Below, in pieces: positions 8,032 to 16,453 of a DNA stretch of 64,000 bases; within the stretch, counting starts at the first letter, position 1; each line of letters starts with the position of its first letter. Under the pieces are notes generated by a model. That model did no database searches. It was given only the letters and a program-made list of their open reading frames with translations, and had not been told where the DNA came from. The position numbers and the translations under genes are program-made. Source of the DNA: Nonomuraea gerenzanensis (GTDB lineage: Bacteria; Actinomycetota; Actinomycetes; Streptosporangiales; Streptosporangiaceae); contig NZ_CP084058.1 in the NCBI RefSeq assembly GCF_020215645.1, positions 62,001 to 126,000 of the forward strand, in the 5' to 3' direction.

Positions 8032-8610
8032 ATGACCGTCACCTACACCTTCGACGTCTTCTCCAGCCTCGACGGCTTCGGTGCCGCCGGCGGTGACTGG
8101 ACCGGCTACTGGGGCAAGCAGGGCCCCGAACTGCTCGATCGCCGGCTCGCGCTCTACAGCGAGGAGCAGCGGATGGTGTTCGGGGCCACCACGTACCGGG
8201 CGTTCGCACGGATGGTGGCCGAGAGCGCCGAGGGGTCCGACGTGCGCGACCCCTGGGTCACGCGGATGCGGAACCTGCCGACGACGGTGGTGTCGAGCAC
8301 TCTGCGGGAGACGCTGGGCTGGCCGGACGCGACCGTGGTGAGTGGTGACGCGGTTGAGGTCGTCGCCCGGCTCAAGGAGGAGTCCAAGGTGCCGTTGCGG
8401 TCGCACGGGAGTCTGGCGATGAATCGGGCGTTGATGGCCGCCGGGCTGGTGGACCTGGTGCAGGTGACGCTGTTCCCCGTGATCACCGGCCGGAGCGGGC
8501 TGGACCCGGTCTTCCGCGGGGCGGCCGACTTCGACCTCGAGCTGGTCGAGAGCCGGACGCTGGACGGCGACATCCAGGAGCTCATCTACCGGCCCGCCCT
8601 GCACGTCTGA
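8032..8610 (+). CDS. Dihydrofolate reductase-family (RibD C-terminal-like) reductase
   Basis: 192-residue NADPH-dependent reductase-like protein of the broad DHFR/RibD-C family that is common in actinomycetes. It begins with TYTFDVFSSLDGFG. The middle contains MVFGATTYRAFARM. The end has LRSHGSLAMNRALMAAGLVDLVQVTLFPVITGRSGLDPVF, a conserved nucleotide-binding and core segment of the family. The ATG at 8032 has a GAGGAGA ribosome site. These paralogues are usually not folate enzymes and substrates are mostly unknown. It is a single gene; the 280 bp before it and 230 bp after it show nothing recognisable. Confidence 0.87.
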   Translation: MTVTYTFDVFSSLDGFGAAGGDWTGYWGKQGPELLDRRLALYSEEQRMVFGATTYRAFARMVAESAEGSDVRDPWVTRMRNLPTTVVSSTLRETLGWPDATVVSGDAVEVVARLKEESKVPLRSHGSLAMNRALMAAGLVDLVQVTLFPVITGRSGLDPVFRGAADFDLELVESRTLDGDIQELIYRPALHV

Positions 8611-8841
8611 GCCGGCCGCACGTACGTCCTCTCTCGGGCTGTCCAGGTCGCGTCCGGTGCGGCGCGAAAACCTGTGGATCAGGTGGACGGCGGGTTCCTA
8701 GAGTGGGCTCTCACGCCTACGTGAGGACTTCGCGCGCATGACGCCGCCTGCTCTCTAGACCTGACATTTCTCTGCGCATCGATCGCCGACGACGCCGTCG
8801 GCGCTGTTTTCCGTGCTCTTCGTCAGGTCTTCCGAGAGATC

Positions 8842-9399
8842 ATGTCTTCACATCCTCATATCGTGCTGCCCTGGGTGGTGCGGCGTGTCCGCCTGCCTCT
8901 GCTCGCCCTCCGGTGCGTGGGCTGCTCCTCCGGCCGTGCCACCGCCGGCGGCGGCAGGTTCCGCGTCAACGCCAATGGCAAGCTGCTCGACGTCTGGCTC
9001 CTGGTCAACTGCGTGTTGTGCGACCGGACCAGCAAGCTCACCGTCCATGACCGTGTCCCGGTCCGTTCCATGCCCGCCGGCTTGCTGGCCGGTTATTCGG
9101 CCGACTCGCCGTCGCTCGTCGCGGACACCCTGCTCGATCCGTTGTTCGCGCGGCGCAACCGGTTCGCGCTCGATTGGGACGGGTGCTGGGAGCTGCACGC
9201 GCCTCCCGTTCCCGAGGGGCCGTGGCCGCTCAGGGTCGCCGTCACCTTCGACGATCCTGTGCCGGTACGTCCTGAACAGCTCATCGCCCACGGGTTGGGC
9301 ATGAGCCGCAGGGAGATCGCTCAGCGGGTCAAGATCGATGTCCCGCTGAACCGTAGGACGAAACTGGACTTCTCGTTCGTCCTGGTGTGGTCGCGGTGA
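8842..9399 (+). CDS. DUF1062 domain protein
   Basis: 185 residues. It matches the DUF1062 signature: LRCVGCSSG at the start, then GGGRFRVNANGKLLDVWLL and NCVLCDRTSKLTVHDR. The two CxxC pairs probably bind zinc. The C-terminal half includes ALDWDGCWELHAP and SRREIAQRVKIDVPLNRRTKLDFSF, a helix-turn-helix-like stretch. Members are small cytoplasmic proteins of unknown role. The start codon is ATG with GAGAGA upstream. A strong hairpin at 9437 lies downstream. Confidence 0.85.
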   Translation: MSSHPHIVLPWVVRRVRLPLLALRCVGCSSGRATAGGGRFRVNANGKLLDVWLLVNCVLCDRTSKLTVHDRVPVRSMPAGLLAGYSADSPSLVADTLLDPLFARRNRFALDWDGCWELHAPPVPEGPWPLRVAVTFDDPVPVRPEQLIAHGLGMSRREIAQRVKIDVPLNRRTKLDFSFVLVWSR

Positions 9400-9414
9400 C
9401 GCCATCCGCTGACA

Positions 9415-9978
9415 TCACCGCGGCCTTCTGAGCCAAGGCTCCTGGCCGGCCCCGATCGCCGGCCAGGAGCCCCGCGGCTCCTCATCCCGCTCGACGTGCG
9501 GAAAGCCGCGGAGCCATCGGGGGACAGGCCGCAGGCAGCCGGCACACCGGTCACGAGCGGCATCGGTGTCCCGGTGTTCGAGCACTCGTGTCTCGGTGGC
9601 CTCGCGCAGCCGCGCTCTTGAGCTGTCGATCGTGTGCCGCCGCTGCGGACGTGCTGCCTGCGCGCGCCGCTGGACGGCCGGGGCATGGCGCACCCGCTTC
9701 CTCGGCTGCGCGACGAACCGCTCCTTCTGAACGGCCGGCGAAGGCTCCGGTGCCGTCGCCATCGGAGTCCGTGTCGAGGCGGCCGAGGACGGAGCGGCAG
9801 GCCGCGCAGCCGCGTCAACGGGACGGCCTGGTGGCACGACACGGCCGGCGGAGTAGCCGAGGCCTGCACTCGTCCCCAGGGCCACGGCCAGCGCCAGCGC
9901 GATGCCGAGCGGCCGGCGGGCTCGCCTCGGGGCGGACGGTGTACTGCGGATGAACGCGGACGGTGGACAATCACACAT
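9415..9978 (-). CDS. Single-pass membrane protein with Pro/Arg-rich tail, unknown
   Basis: 187 residues. A cytoplasmic start is followed by one transmembrane helix (about 23-47, LGIALALAVALGTSAGLGYSAG). A long basic, Pro/Ala-rich low-complexity part follows, then a C-terminal segment with RDRCAGCLRPVP. Third-position GC is high, which supports coding. The last 20 codons overlap a perfect 14-bp hairpin that looks like a terminator for the convergent DUF1062 gene. The true end may therefore be altered, or the terminator lies inside the gene. No family is recognised. Confidence 0.55.
   Translation of the reverse strand: MCDCPPSAFIRSTPSAPRRARRPLGIALALAVALGTSAGLGYSAGRVVPPGRPVDAAARPAAPSSAASTRTPMATAPEPSPAVQKERFVAQPRKRVRHAPAVQRRAQAARPQRRHTIDSSRARLREATETRVLEHRDTDAARDRCAGCLRPVPRWLRGFPHVERDEEPRGSWPAIGAGQEPWLRRPR
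9437..9471. terminator. Perfect 14-bp hairpin terminator
   Basis: GGCTCCTGGCCGGC, loop CCCGATC, then GCCGGCCAGGAGCC. It lies 38 bp after the DUF1062 stop codon and inside the 3' end of the convergent membrane-protein gene. It probably ends transcription from one or both sides. Confidence 0.75.
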
Positions 9979-10108
9979 CTTCGCCCCCGAGTATCCAGCT
10001 CCTGCATGAAGCGGCCACGGTGTGCTGTTGCTGCGTCTCTTACCGGGAAAACCTCAGGTCAACCCTTGTTTGGGCAGCTCCATACCGAAGCACGACCGGC
10101 CAAGGGCG

Positions 10109-10849
10109 TCAGGTGCCGTAAGGGTCCTGGGCCGAGAGGATGCGGTTGCTCATGGCCTTGAGGGCGTCCAGGGCCGCCAGGTACGTCATGGGTCCGAACG
10201 AGACCCGGGCCACGCCGAGGGCGGCCAGCCTGCTGAGGTTCATGCCGGGCAGGCAGGTGACGTTCACCGGCCCGGGGATGGCCTGGACCAGCTCCCCGAT
10301 CACGTCCTCCGAGGGGGCCAGCATGGGGAAGACGCAGTCGGCGCCCGCCTCCAGGTAGCGCCGGGCGCGTTCGGCGACCTCCTCCACCGACGGGGAGCCG
10401 ACCAGGAACAGGTCGACCCGGGCGTTGATCACCAGGTCCCGGCTCGCCGCGCGGAGCGCCGCGATGCGGGCGGCCTGGGTGTCCACGTCGAGCAGGCTGC
10501 CCGCGCGGTGATCGAGCTCCTCGATGTTGAAGCCGGCCGCGCCGATGGCGGTGAGCCGCTCCACCAGCTCCGCGGGTGGCAGGCCGTAGCCGGCCTCCGC
10601 GTCCACGGTCACCGGTACGTCCACCGCACGGATGATCTTGGCCGCGATGTCCAGCATCTCATCGACGGGCGCGCCCTCGTGGTCGTCGTAGCCCAGCATG
10701 GCGGCGATGGACGCGCTGGCCGTCGCCAGGGCGGGGTAGCCCGCCTCGGCCACGATGGTGGCGGAGCCCACGTCCCACACGTTCGGCAGGATCAGGGGGT
10801 CGCCGGGCTGGTGCAGGGCGCGGAGCAGGTCGGTACGGGTGCTCGTCAT
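10109..10849 (-). CDS. Isocitrate lyase/PEP mutase-family protein
   Basis: 246-residue TIM-barrel enzyme of the PEP mutase/isocitrate lyase superfamily, cytoplasmic and Mg-dependent. Visible motifs are ILPNVWDVGSATIVAEAGYPALATASASIA (substrate loop), VTVDAEAGYG (metal-binding acidic pair), GFNIEELDHR and VINARVDLFLVG. The family cleaves or forms C-C or P-C bonds on oxaloacetate-like acids, but substrate specificity cannot be read from these motifs. It is a monocistronic gene. The gap 10850-10945 holds no gene. Confidence 0.88.
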   Translation of the reverse strand: MTSTRTDLLRALHQPGDPLILPNVWDVGSATIVAEAGYPALATASASIAAMLGYDDHEGAPVDEMLDIAAKIIRAVDVPVTVDAEAGYGLPPAELVERLTAIGAAGFNIEELDHRAGSLLDVDTQAARIAALRAASRDLVINARVDLFLVGSPSVEEVAERARRYLEAGADCVFPMLAPSEDVIGELVQAIPGPVNVTCLPGMNLSRLAALGVARVSFGPMTYLAALDALKAMSNRILSAQDPYGT

Positions 10850-10945
10850 CGGTGGCTCCTCGTCGGTCGTGTCACACGAACATGACGGGAGGGCGCTCCG
10901 CTCTGTGACAGGGCCGGGACGTGAGCGCCGCCACAGTGGCCGCGG

Positions 10946-11299
10946 CTAGTGACTGTCGCTCCAGCGGTACCACGGGCCTTGAAGGTGCTCGAAGGACGAG
11001 GCCACCGACGGGTTGGAGTCATCGACCGGCTCGCGTTCGGGGCTCCAGACGTAACCGTACGGATCCACGCTCGGCCCGTTCTCGCCCACCTGGAAGTAGA
11101 CGCGGTCGTTCTCCCGGTACACGGCCTGGAACTCGGCCTCCCCGATCTCGCGCGGCCGGTCCAGCGAGCCGTCCTCCGGCCCCATGGCCTGGGCGACCCG
11201 CTCCATCTCGGGTAAGGAACGCAGGACGCGTTCGTGCCGGCCGTACCCGCAGGAGGTCAGCGATGCCAGGACGACGCAGGCTGCCAGCAGCACTCTCAC
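10946..11299 (-). CDS. Small lipoprotein of unknown function
   Basis: 117 residues from a GTG at 11299. The lipobox LTSC follows a hydrophobic stretch (VLLAACVVLASLTSCGYG), so it is a probable lipoprotein on the outer face of the membrane. The mature part is acidic and rich in aromatic residues (NDRVYFQVGENGPSVDPYGY, SFEHLQGPWYRWSDSH). The frame is open upstream of the GTG, but that stretch overlaps a decayed GNAT gene on the other strand and is not convincing. No family is recognised. Confidence 0.7.
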   Translation of the reverse strand: MRVLLAACVVLASLTSCGYGRHERVLRSLPEMERVAQAMGPEDGSLDRPREIGEAEFQAVYRENDRVYFQVGENGPSVDPYGYVWSPEREPVDDSNPSVASSFEHLQGPWYRWSDSH

Positions 11300-11325
11300 G
11301 TTGAGATCATCCCTGATCGCTCGCA

Positions 11326-11514
11326 CGTGCGGGTGCTTTCGGCTGGGCTTATGACCAGCATCCCGACAAGGCGGTCTATCTGGAGGTGTAGCGCGACAAC
11401 CTCGCCGCGATCGCCTTCTACCGGCGTCTCGGCGGTCAACCCACGAGGGAGTTCGTGGAACGCTTCCTTGCGGGGGTTCGCACCGCCTGTCGCCGAGTTC
11501 ACCTGGAGTCCTGA
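11326..11514 (+). pseudogene. GNAT acetyltransferase remnant (in-frame stop)
   Basis: A short reading frame encodes GWAYDQHPDKAVYLEV, then TAG at 11389-11391, then RDNLAAIAFYRRLGGQPTREFVE and a stop at 11512. This is the conserved motif B end of GNAT acetyltransferases (VYLEVlrdNlaAiafYrrlGG). The N-terminal half, including the acetyl-CoA loop, is missing. It overlaps nothing else convincing, so this is a decayed gene. Confidence 0.7.
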
Positions 11515-11642
11515 CGTCGTCCGGGCCTTGCCGGCGACCGGTCCCATCTCCTGAGCAGGCCCGGCCGCCGCAGCCGAGGTACATACCTCCGGCATACCGC
11601 CGCCTCCGACAATGGTGACCCTCACCAACGGGGAGGACAACC

Positions 11643-12062
11643 ATGAAGATCCTGCGTAACGCGGCCTTCGTCGCGGCCCTGGGCCTGGCCGCGTCCATGA
11701 CGGTGGCGCCCGCCATGGCGTCGGCCGACCAGTACCTCATCGCCCGGTGCGCGAACGGCGGCTACGGCATCGAGGTCAAGGTCCGCTACCTGACGACCGG
11801 CACCCAGCACGTGTTCAACCAGGTCTCCTGGCGCATCACCGGCAGCGTCGGCGGCCAGAACACGATTCGCTTCGGCTTCGTGCAGGATGCGAATCCGGAT
11901 CAGGTGTTCAAGGTCATCAACTACACGGGTGGCAGGACGGGCACCCGGAACATCTCGGTGAGCAGGCCGAAGGCGCACCAGGTGTTCGTGAAGCTGGGCG
12001 CCCGGTTCGACACGAGTGCCTCCTCCGATCCGGGCTGCACGTCCCAGACCCGTGGCATCTAG
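11643..12062 (+). CDS. Secreted protein of unknown function
   Basis: 139 residues with a clear Sec signal peptide (MKILRNAAFVAALGLAASMT.., cleavage after ASA-DQ). The mature domain of about 110 residues is beta-rich in appearance, with two Cys (ARCANGG and DPGCTSQ) that could form a disulfide. A ribosome site GGGGAGGAC precedes the ATG. No known family is recognised. It lies upstream of the 12.1-17.6 kb operon but is separated by about 80 bp, so it is probably a separate unit. Confidence 0.72.
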   Translation: MKILRNAAFVAALGLAASMTVAPAMASADQYLIARCANGGYGIEVKVRYLTTGTQHVFNQVSWRITGSVGGQNTIRFGFVQDANPDQVFKVINYTGGRTGTRNISVSRPKAHQVFVKLGARFDTSASSDPGCTSQTRGI

Positions 12063-12140
12063 GGTGCCGCCCGCGTAAGCGGCTGTCGGTGCCGTAGGGA
12101 ATCATGCGGACCAGACCCCCTACGACGCGGAGGAACTCCG

Positions 12141-12980
12141 TTGGCCCGCCTGCTCCGCCACCTCGACGACGAGCTCTACGTGCAGGGCGGGCTCTGCATC
12201 GAGGGCGCCGTCGGCTATCCGGACCTCCGCGACGAGGAGTCGGAGGACGACTACTACCCCGCCGCCATCCGCCTGGAGGCCTGGGACAGCGAGCCGCCCG
12301 CCCCGGGCCCGGAGTGGAGGGCGGTCGGCCGGCCGTCCTGCACGGCCGAGACCGGCGTGATCCGCATGGGCGTGACGGACGACTCGGGCCGCGACTTCCT
12401 GATCGGCCCGCCCTTCTTCGAGTACGGGGTCATCGCGTACGTCGGCGAGCCGGACGCCGGCCGGTGGCTGATCCGGTTCTGGCCGATCCGTGATGTGTTC
12501 GACCCGCTCGTGCACCTGAAGCCGAGAGCGCCGCTGCCGGAGCCGCGCCGGGTGCCGGTGCCCGTCACGACGGCCGGGCAGTGGGCGGCCATGCGGCGCG
12601 GGGCGACGACTCCCTTGGGGTGGGAGGCCGTGCTGCCGGGGTTCTTCTCCGACGGCACGGATCCGATCGCCGGCGCGCTGAACCCCGATCACGCGTCCAC
12701 CTTCCGCATCCCCGACGACGAGGTCGATCTGCGGGGCAGGAGCGCGGGCGGCACCTACCGGATGTGGCGCTGGGAGTGGGAGACCGCCGACGGCCGCCCG
12801 CATGACGGCAACCTGCTGACCGGCAGGGTCGTGCACCTGCGCGACCACCACGGCCACCGACTCCTCGCCTCGGGCATCGTGACGATGCTCGGCGTGGAAG
12901 GGCGGCACTACCTCGTCCGCGACGCCGAGCCGCACGAGGCCGCGCGGGTGCTCTGCGCTGAGGAGACCTGGCCCGGCTGA
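12141..12980 (+). CDS. Unknown protein, first gene of the VWA/PP2C/kinase operon
   Basis: 279 residues, soluble, acidic and Trp-rich, with no signal peptide. The start is TTG at 12141 behind a strong GCGGAGGAA ribosome site. A possible two-part layout is a conserved N-terminal half (ELYVQGGLCIEGAVGYPDL; RFWPIRDVFDPLVHL) and a C-terminal part (TYRMWRWEWETADGR). No catalytic motif is evident. It is 23 bp upstream of a membrane-protein gene and leads a same-strand run of six genes ending at 17644. A shared role in that system is an inference from position only. Confidence 0.68.
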   Translation: MARLLRHLDDELYVQGGLCIEGAVGYPDLRDEESEDDYYPAAIRLEAWDSEPPAPGPEWRAVGRPSCTAETGVIRMGVTDDSGRDFLIGPPFFEYGVIAYVGEPDAGRWLIRFWPIRDVFDPLVHLKPRAPLPEPRRVPVPVTTAGQWAAMRRGATTPLGWEAVLPGFFSDGTDPIAGALNPDHASTFRIPDDEVDLRGRSAGGTYRMWRWEWETADGRPHDGNLLTGRVVHLRDHHGHRLLASGIVTMLGVEGRHYLVRDAEPHEAARVLCAEETWPG

Positions 12981-13003
12981 CCGCATCCGGAGATCATGGG
13001 GGC

Positions 13004-13516
13004 ATGGCGCTTCTCCGGTTATGGGCGATCAGCCTGCTCGGTGGTGCCGCGCTGGTGCCGTTCCTGTGGCTGCAACGCGGTGCCGATTTCGAGCACGCCA
13101 GGCTCGCGGCACTGATGGCGCTGGTCCTGGGCCAGGTACTGACGGTCCCGCTCGGGCTGGTGGTGGGGCTCGGGCTGGCCGTCGCGGGGCGGTGGGCGCG
13201 TACTCCGGGCCATGTCCTGGGCGCGGTCACGACCGTGTTCGGGGTGGTCGTCATCGCGCTGGCCCGATCCACGGACCGCTGGATCGAGGGGCGTCCCTCC
13301 GGCATCGGGGATCCGGACGGCGAGTACGCCATGGTGATGTTCGCCCTGCTGTCCGGAGTGGTAACGGTCCTGGTCGGACTCGCCATCGTCGCGATCCGAT
13401 GGGCCCGTTACGACGAGGCAACCGTTCCGGCGCGCCGGCCCCGCAGCCGCGGCAGGGCGAGGAAACCGGCGTTCCACCCGGAACCTTGCCAAGACCAACA
13501 AACCCCATCAGGATGA
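13004..13516 (+). CDS. Membrane protein of unknown function in the same operon
   Basis: 170 residues with four hydrophobic helices (about 4-24, 35-62, 70-90 and 108-130) and a basic, Arg/Pro-rich cytoplasmic tail. It begins 23 bp after the previous gene and ends 7 bp before the VWA gene, which supports co-transcription. No motif gives a function. It could be a membrane partner for the downstream kinase/phosphatase proteins. Confidence 0.7.
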   Translation: MALLRLWAISLLGGAALVPFLWLQRGADFEHARLAALMALVLGQVLTVPLGLVVGLGLAVAGRWARTPGHVLGAVTTVFGVVVIALARSTDRWIEGRPSGIGDPDGEYAMVMFALLSGVVTVLVGLAIVAIRWARYDEATVPARRPRSRGRARKPAFHPEPCQDQQTPSG

Positions 13517-13523
13517 AAAGCCG

Positions 13524-14225
13524 ATGAGATCGGCCAGCGGGCGCCCCCGCGCCTTCCCCTTCTACATCGTCTGCGACGTTTCGCACTCGATGCACACCGC
13601 CCGCGACGACGGACGGCCCACCCCCTTCGAGATCCTGTCCAACTGCGTGGGTGAGCTGCTGTTCGAGCTGGAGGCGGGCGATCCGGGCGTCAGCGAGGCC
13701 GCGCACGTCGCCGTCGTGTCCTTCTCCGACAAGGTCGAGCTGGTGCTCCCGCTGACCAGGCCGTGCGACGCGATCAGGGTCCCGGCGTTACGGCCGGGCA
13801 GGCAGACGGACTACCTGGGGGTCTTCAGCGAACTGGTGAAGATCCTGCAGAAGGATCATCGGAAGCTGTCCAGGCAGTTCGACGTGCGGGCGCCGGTGGT
13901 CTTCTTCATCACGGACGGCGAGCCGTACGTCGGCAAGGCCCATCAGGACGTCGAGGTCTGGGGGCCCGCGCGCGACCGGCTGGCGGGCCTGCAGCCCGCG
14001 CCGTACATCGTGGCGCTCGGGTTCGGGACGGTGCGGGAGGAGACGCTGCGGCGGGTCGCCTCCACGCTCAGGGGCGAGGTGCTGGCGTTCGCGGGCGAGG
14101 TCGCGACGGGGGCGGCCACCGTGCTGCACGGCATCGCGCAGGCGGTCTCCGACAGCATCAGCGCCTCGGTCAACAGGAACACGGCCGTGCTGCGCGGGCC
14201 TGACGGCATGCGGCAGTTGAGATGA
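13524..14225 (+). CDS. VWA-domain protein (TerY-like)
   Basis: 233-residue protein made almost entirely of one von Willebrand A domain. The MIDAS metal site is visible: CDVSHSMH (D18-x-S20-x-S22), a Thr-Asp near 95 (RQTDYLG) and ITDGEPY (D131). The order and spacing match TerY-type VWA proteins, which act with a PP2C phosphatase and a kinase in the TerY-P triad. The last four bases overlap the ATG of the PP2C gene (ATGA), implying translational coupling. It is probably a cytoplasmic scaffold or switch whose metal-dependent binding is controlled by phosphorylation, inferred from the family. Confidence 0.87.
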   Translation: MRSASGRPRAFPFYIVCDVSHSMHTARDDGRPTPFEILSNCVGELLFELEAGDPGVSEAAHVAVVSFSDKVELVLPLTRPCDAIRVPALRPGRQTDYLGVFSELVKILQKDHRKLSRQFDVRAPVVFFITDGEPYVGKAHQDVEVWGPARDRLAGLQPAPYIVALGFGTVREETLRRVASTLRGEVLAFAGEVATGAATVLHGIAQAVSDSISASVNRNTAVLRGPDGMRQLR

Positions 14226-15397
14226 TCACGGCGGGGCTGGCGGGGCTGCTCCTGGCCATCGGCATGGGGCCGGTGGAGGTGCGGTCCGATGAGGCGCCGA
14301 AGCCGACGGTGACGGTAGGGGTACAGGTGCGGGCCGGTCCGGCGCCGGCGCAGGAGCCGACGGTAGCGGTGCAGGTGCGGGCCGGTCCGGCGCCGGAGCC
14401 GACCGTGACCGTGACTGTGACGCCCGGTGCGCGGCAGGGCGGCGGGTCAGGGGTGGGCTGGCCGTGGTGGGTCCTGTCCGGTATCGCCGGTGGCGGCGCC
14501 GTCCTGCTCGGGCAGTACGTCCTCGGCCGCAGGACCCGCACCGCGCCCGCCGACAGGACGCCCCCGCTGGGCCCGCCGCCCCAACCGCTGCCCGTCCTGC
14601 TCGCGGGCGGCGCCGACTCGCGCGCGCCCGGCGTGGCGCTCGACGGCGGCATGCTCGCGCAGACCACGGTACGCGCGGTGAGCCTGCGCGGCCGGCGCCA
14701 CTGTTATCGCGGCGAGCCCTTGCAGGACGCCTACGCGGTACGGCTGAGCGCGGACGGACGCTGGGTGATCGCGGCCGTGGCCGACGGGCTGGGCAGCACG
14801 TTGCACGCCGAGCACGCCGCCGCCGTGGCCGTGCGCGCCGCCACGAACCTCTCCCTGACCCCCGGCCTCGGGTGGCACGCGGCCTTCGCCTCCATCGCGG
14901 GTGAGGTCATGCGCGCCACCGCCGGGCTCGGCGGCCGGCGCACCGGCAGGCACGGCACCGGCGCCGCGGACCCGCCGGCCACGACGCTGACGATCGGGGT
15001 CGTCCCGGCGGACGGCAGGCGCGGGGTCGCCGCCTGTGCCGCCATCGGCGACTCGCCCGCGTTGCGGCTGCATGACGGGAGGTGGACCGAGATCTTCCCG
15101 CCTGTGGGGCAGCGGCCGGGAAACGTCACGTCCGCCCTGCCCGATGATCTCGGTGAGCTGCGTGAGCGGCAGATCGATTGGGGGCCGGGTGATGTGCTCG
15201 TCCTGTGCAGCGACGGGTTCGGGACGGCCATGGGCGGCGGCGCCAGCGTGCTCGCCCAGCGGCTCGTCAGCTCGTGGCGCACCCCGCCCGAGCTGCGCAG
15301 CTTCCTGCGCGACGTGCACTTCCAGCTGTCGACCTACGACGACGACCGGACCGTGCTGGCGTTGTGGGCGGGCCGCCACGACACGGCCGTCCTGTGA
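14222..15397 (+). CDS. Membrane-anchored PP2C-type Ser/Thr phosphatase
   Basis: 391 residues. Two N-terminal hydrophobic helices (about 1-16 and 80-102) bracket a loop of some 60 residues built from near-repeats (PTVxVxVQVRAGPAP). The cytoplasmic PP2C domain follows (about 150-390). Metal-site motifs are GEPLQDAY, AAVADGLGS, LCSDGFG and DDDRTVLAL, matching the compact bacterial PP2C_2 group. It overlaps the VWA gene by four bases and is followed 18 bp later by the atypical kinase gene. It should remove phosphates placed by the two kinases of the operon. The repeated external loop is unusual and may sense or bind something at the cell surface. Confidence 0.88.
   Translation: MITAGLAGLLLAIGMGPVEVRSDEAPKPTVTVGVQVRAGPAPAQEPTVAVQVRAGPAPEPTVTVTVTPGARQGGGSGVGWPWWVLSGIAGGGAVLLGQYVLGRRTRTAPADRTPPLGPPPQPLPVLLAGGADSRAPGVALDGGMLAQTTVRAVSLRGRRHCYRGEPLQDAYAVRLSADGRWVIAAVADGLGSTLHAEHAAAVAVRAATNLSLTPGLGWHAAFASIAGEVMRATAGLGGRRTGRHGTGAADPPATTLTIGVVPADGRRGVAACAAIGDSPALRLHDGRWTEIFPPVGQRPGNVTSALPDDLGELRERQIDWGPGDVLVLCSDGFGTAMGGGASVLAQRLVSSWRTPPELRSFLRDVHFQLSTYDDDRTVLALWAGRHDTAVL
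14300..14395 (+). repeat. Imperfect direct repeat in the PP2C external loop
   Basis: Two near-copies share the core GTGCGGGCCGGTCCGGCGCC and the flanking GCCGACGGT. They encode the doubled VQVRAGPAP units. A third partial unit (PTVTVTVTPG) follows. Confidence 0.6.
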
Positions 15398-15415
15398 CAG
15401 GCGTGCGACGGCGCC

Positions 15416-16453
15416 ATGAACCCCCCAGCCGTGGTCGAGGAAGCGGATCTGACGTTCGCCGAGGACGCCGACGGCTACCAGCTGCGCCCCGGCGGCCAGG
15501 CCCGCAGCTTGACGCCGTGCCAGGTCGGCGGCGTGCCGGGCCGGTTCCTGTTCAAGCGGTACGACGAGGAGACGCTGGCGGGGCTGGACGAGGAGGCGCT
15601 GCTCGCCCTGGTGCACTGGCGGCGCGAGCTCTCCCGGCAGGACCGCGCGGCGCTCGACCGGCGCTGCGCGTGGCCGGTGGCGGCGGTCCGGCGGGACCGG
15701 GTGATCGGCATCCTGATCAGGCCCGCCCCTGACCGGATGTTCGTCGAGCTGCGCGACCGGCGGGTGCCCCGGCACCTGGACGAGCTGACCCGGTCACCCG
15801 AGCGGGTGAGCGCGCTGCGCGAGCACTACGGCACCCGCTACTACGAGCCGCCCTACAAGCTGGCCGTGCTCGGGCAGCTGCTCTCGACCGTGCAGTGGCT
15901 GCACGAGCAGGGCTACGTGGTGGGCGACCTGCAACTGCGCAACGCCGTCTTCACCGTCGACCCGGCGCCCGAGGTGTACCTGCTGGACTGCGACTCCTGC
16001 CTGCCGGCCGGCAGGCGCGGCGCCCTGCCGGAGGCCGACCCCGAGCAGTGGAAGCTGCCCAGGCAGGGGGCGTTCACCCCGGAGTCGGACTACTACAAGT
16101 TCGCCTGGGCCGTCGTCCGGTGCCTTCAGGAGAGCGCGGAGACCTGGTCGCTCGACGAGACCGCGCTGGCCAGGGTGTTGCCGGCGCGGCATCGCCGCCT
16201 GATCGGCCAGTGCGTGGACGGCGCGCCCGAGTCGGTGGACACCGAGCGCTGGCGGGCGGCCGGCGAGTCGTGGCGCTGGCTCGTCACGCCCGGCCGCATC
16301 TACGTCGAGACCGACTCCAACCTGCGCGAGGCGTGGCGGCGCGGGAGGTCCGCGGTCGGGGACGGCTCGCGGGCCCGGCACGGGGGGATCGTGGTGCTGA
16401 TCGTCGTCCTGGTGGCGGTCGCCGTCGTCGCCCTGGTCACGTGGGGAGTCTGA
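15416..16453 (+). CDS. Atypical protein kinase (TerY-P/YegI-like) with C-terminal TM
   Basis: 345 residues. The kinase-like fold keeps a Lys in GRFLFKRY (K47). The catalytic loop is VVGDLQLRNAVF (D171, N176, with HRD replaced by VGD), and LLDCDSC (D191) stands in for DFG. The GD-x4-N and D-x-DS pattern matches the kinase of TerY-P triads and E. coli YegI rather than Hanks-type kinases. Those relatives usually end in a helix-hairpin-helix domain. Here the protein instead ends in a basic stretch and one transmembrane helix (about 322-343). It is 18 bp after the PP2C gene, and its stop codon abuts the next start (TGA-ATG). Activity is likely but unproven. Confidence 0.82.
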   Translation: MNPPAVVEEADLTFAEDADGYQLRPGGQARSLTPCQVGGVPGRFLFKRYDEETLAGLDEEALLALVHWRRELSRQDRAALDRRCAWPVAAVRRDRVIGILIRPAPDRMFVELRDRRVPRHLDELTRSPERVSALREHYGTRYYEPPYKLAVLGQLLSTVQWLHEQGYVVGDLQLRNAVFTVDPAPEVYLLDCDSCLPAGRRGALPEADPEQWKLPRQGAFTPESDYYKFAWAVVRCLQESAETWSLDETALARVLPARHRRLIGQCVDGAPESVDTERWRAAGESWRWLVTPGRIYVETDSNLREAWRRGRSAVGDGSRARHGGIVVLIVVLVAVAVVALVTWGV

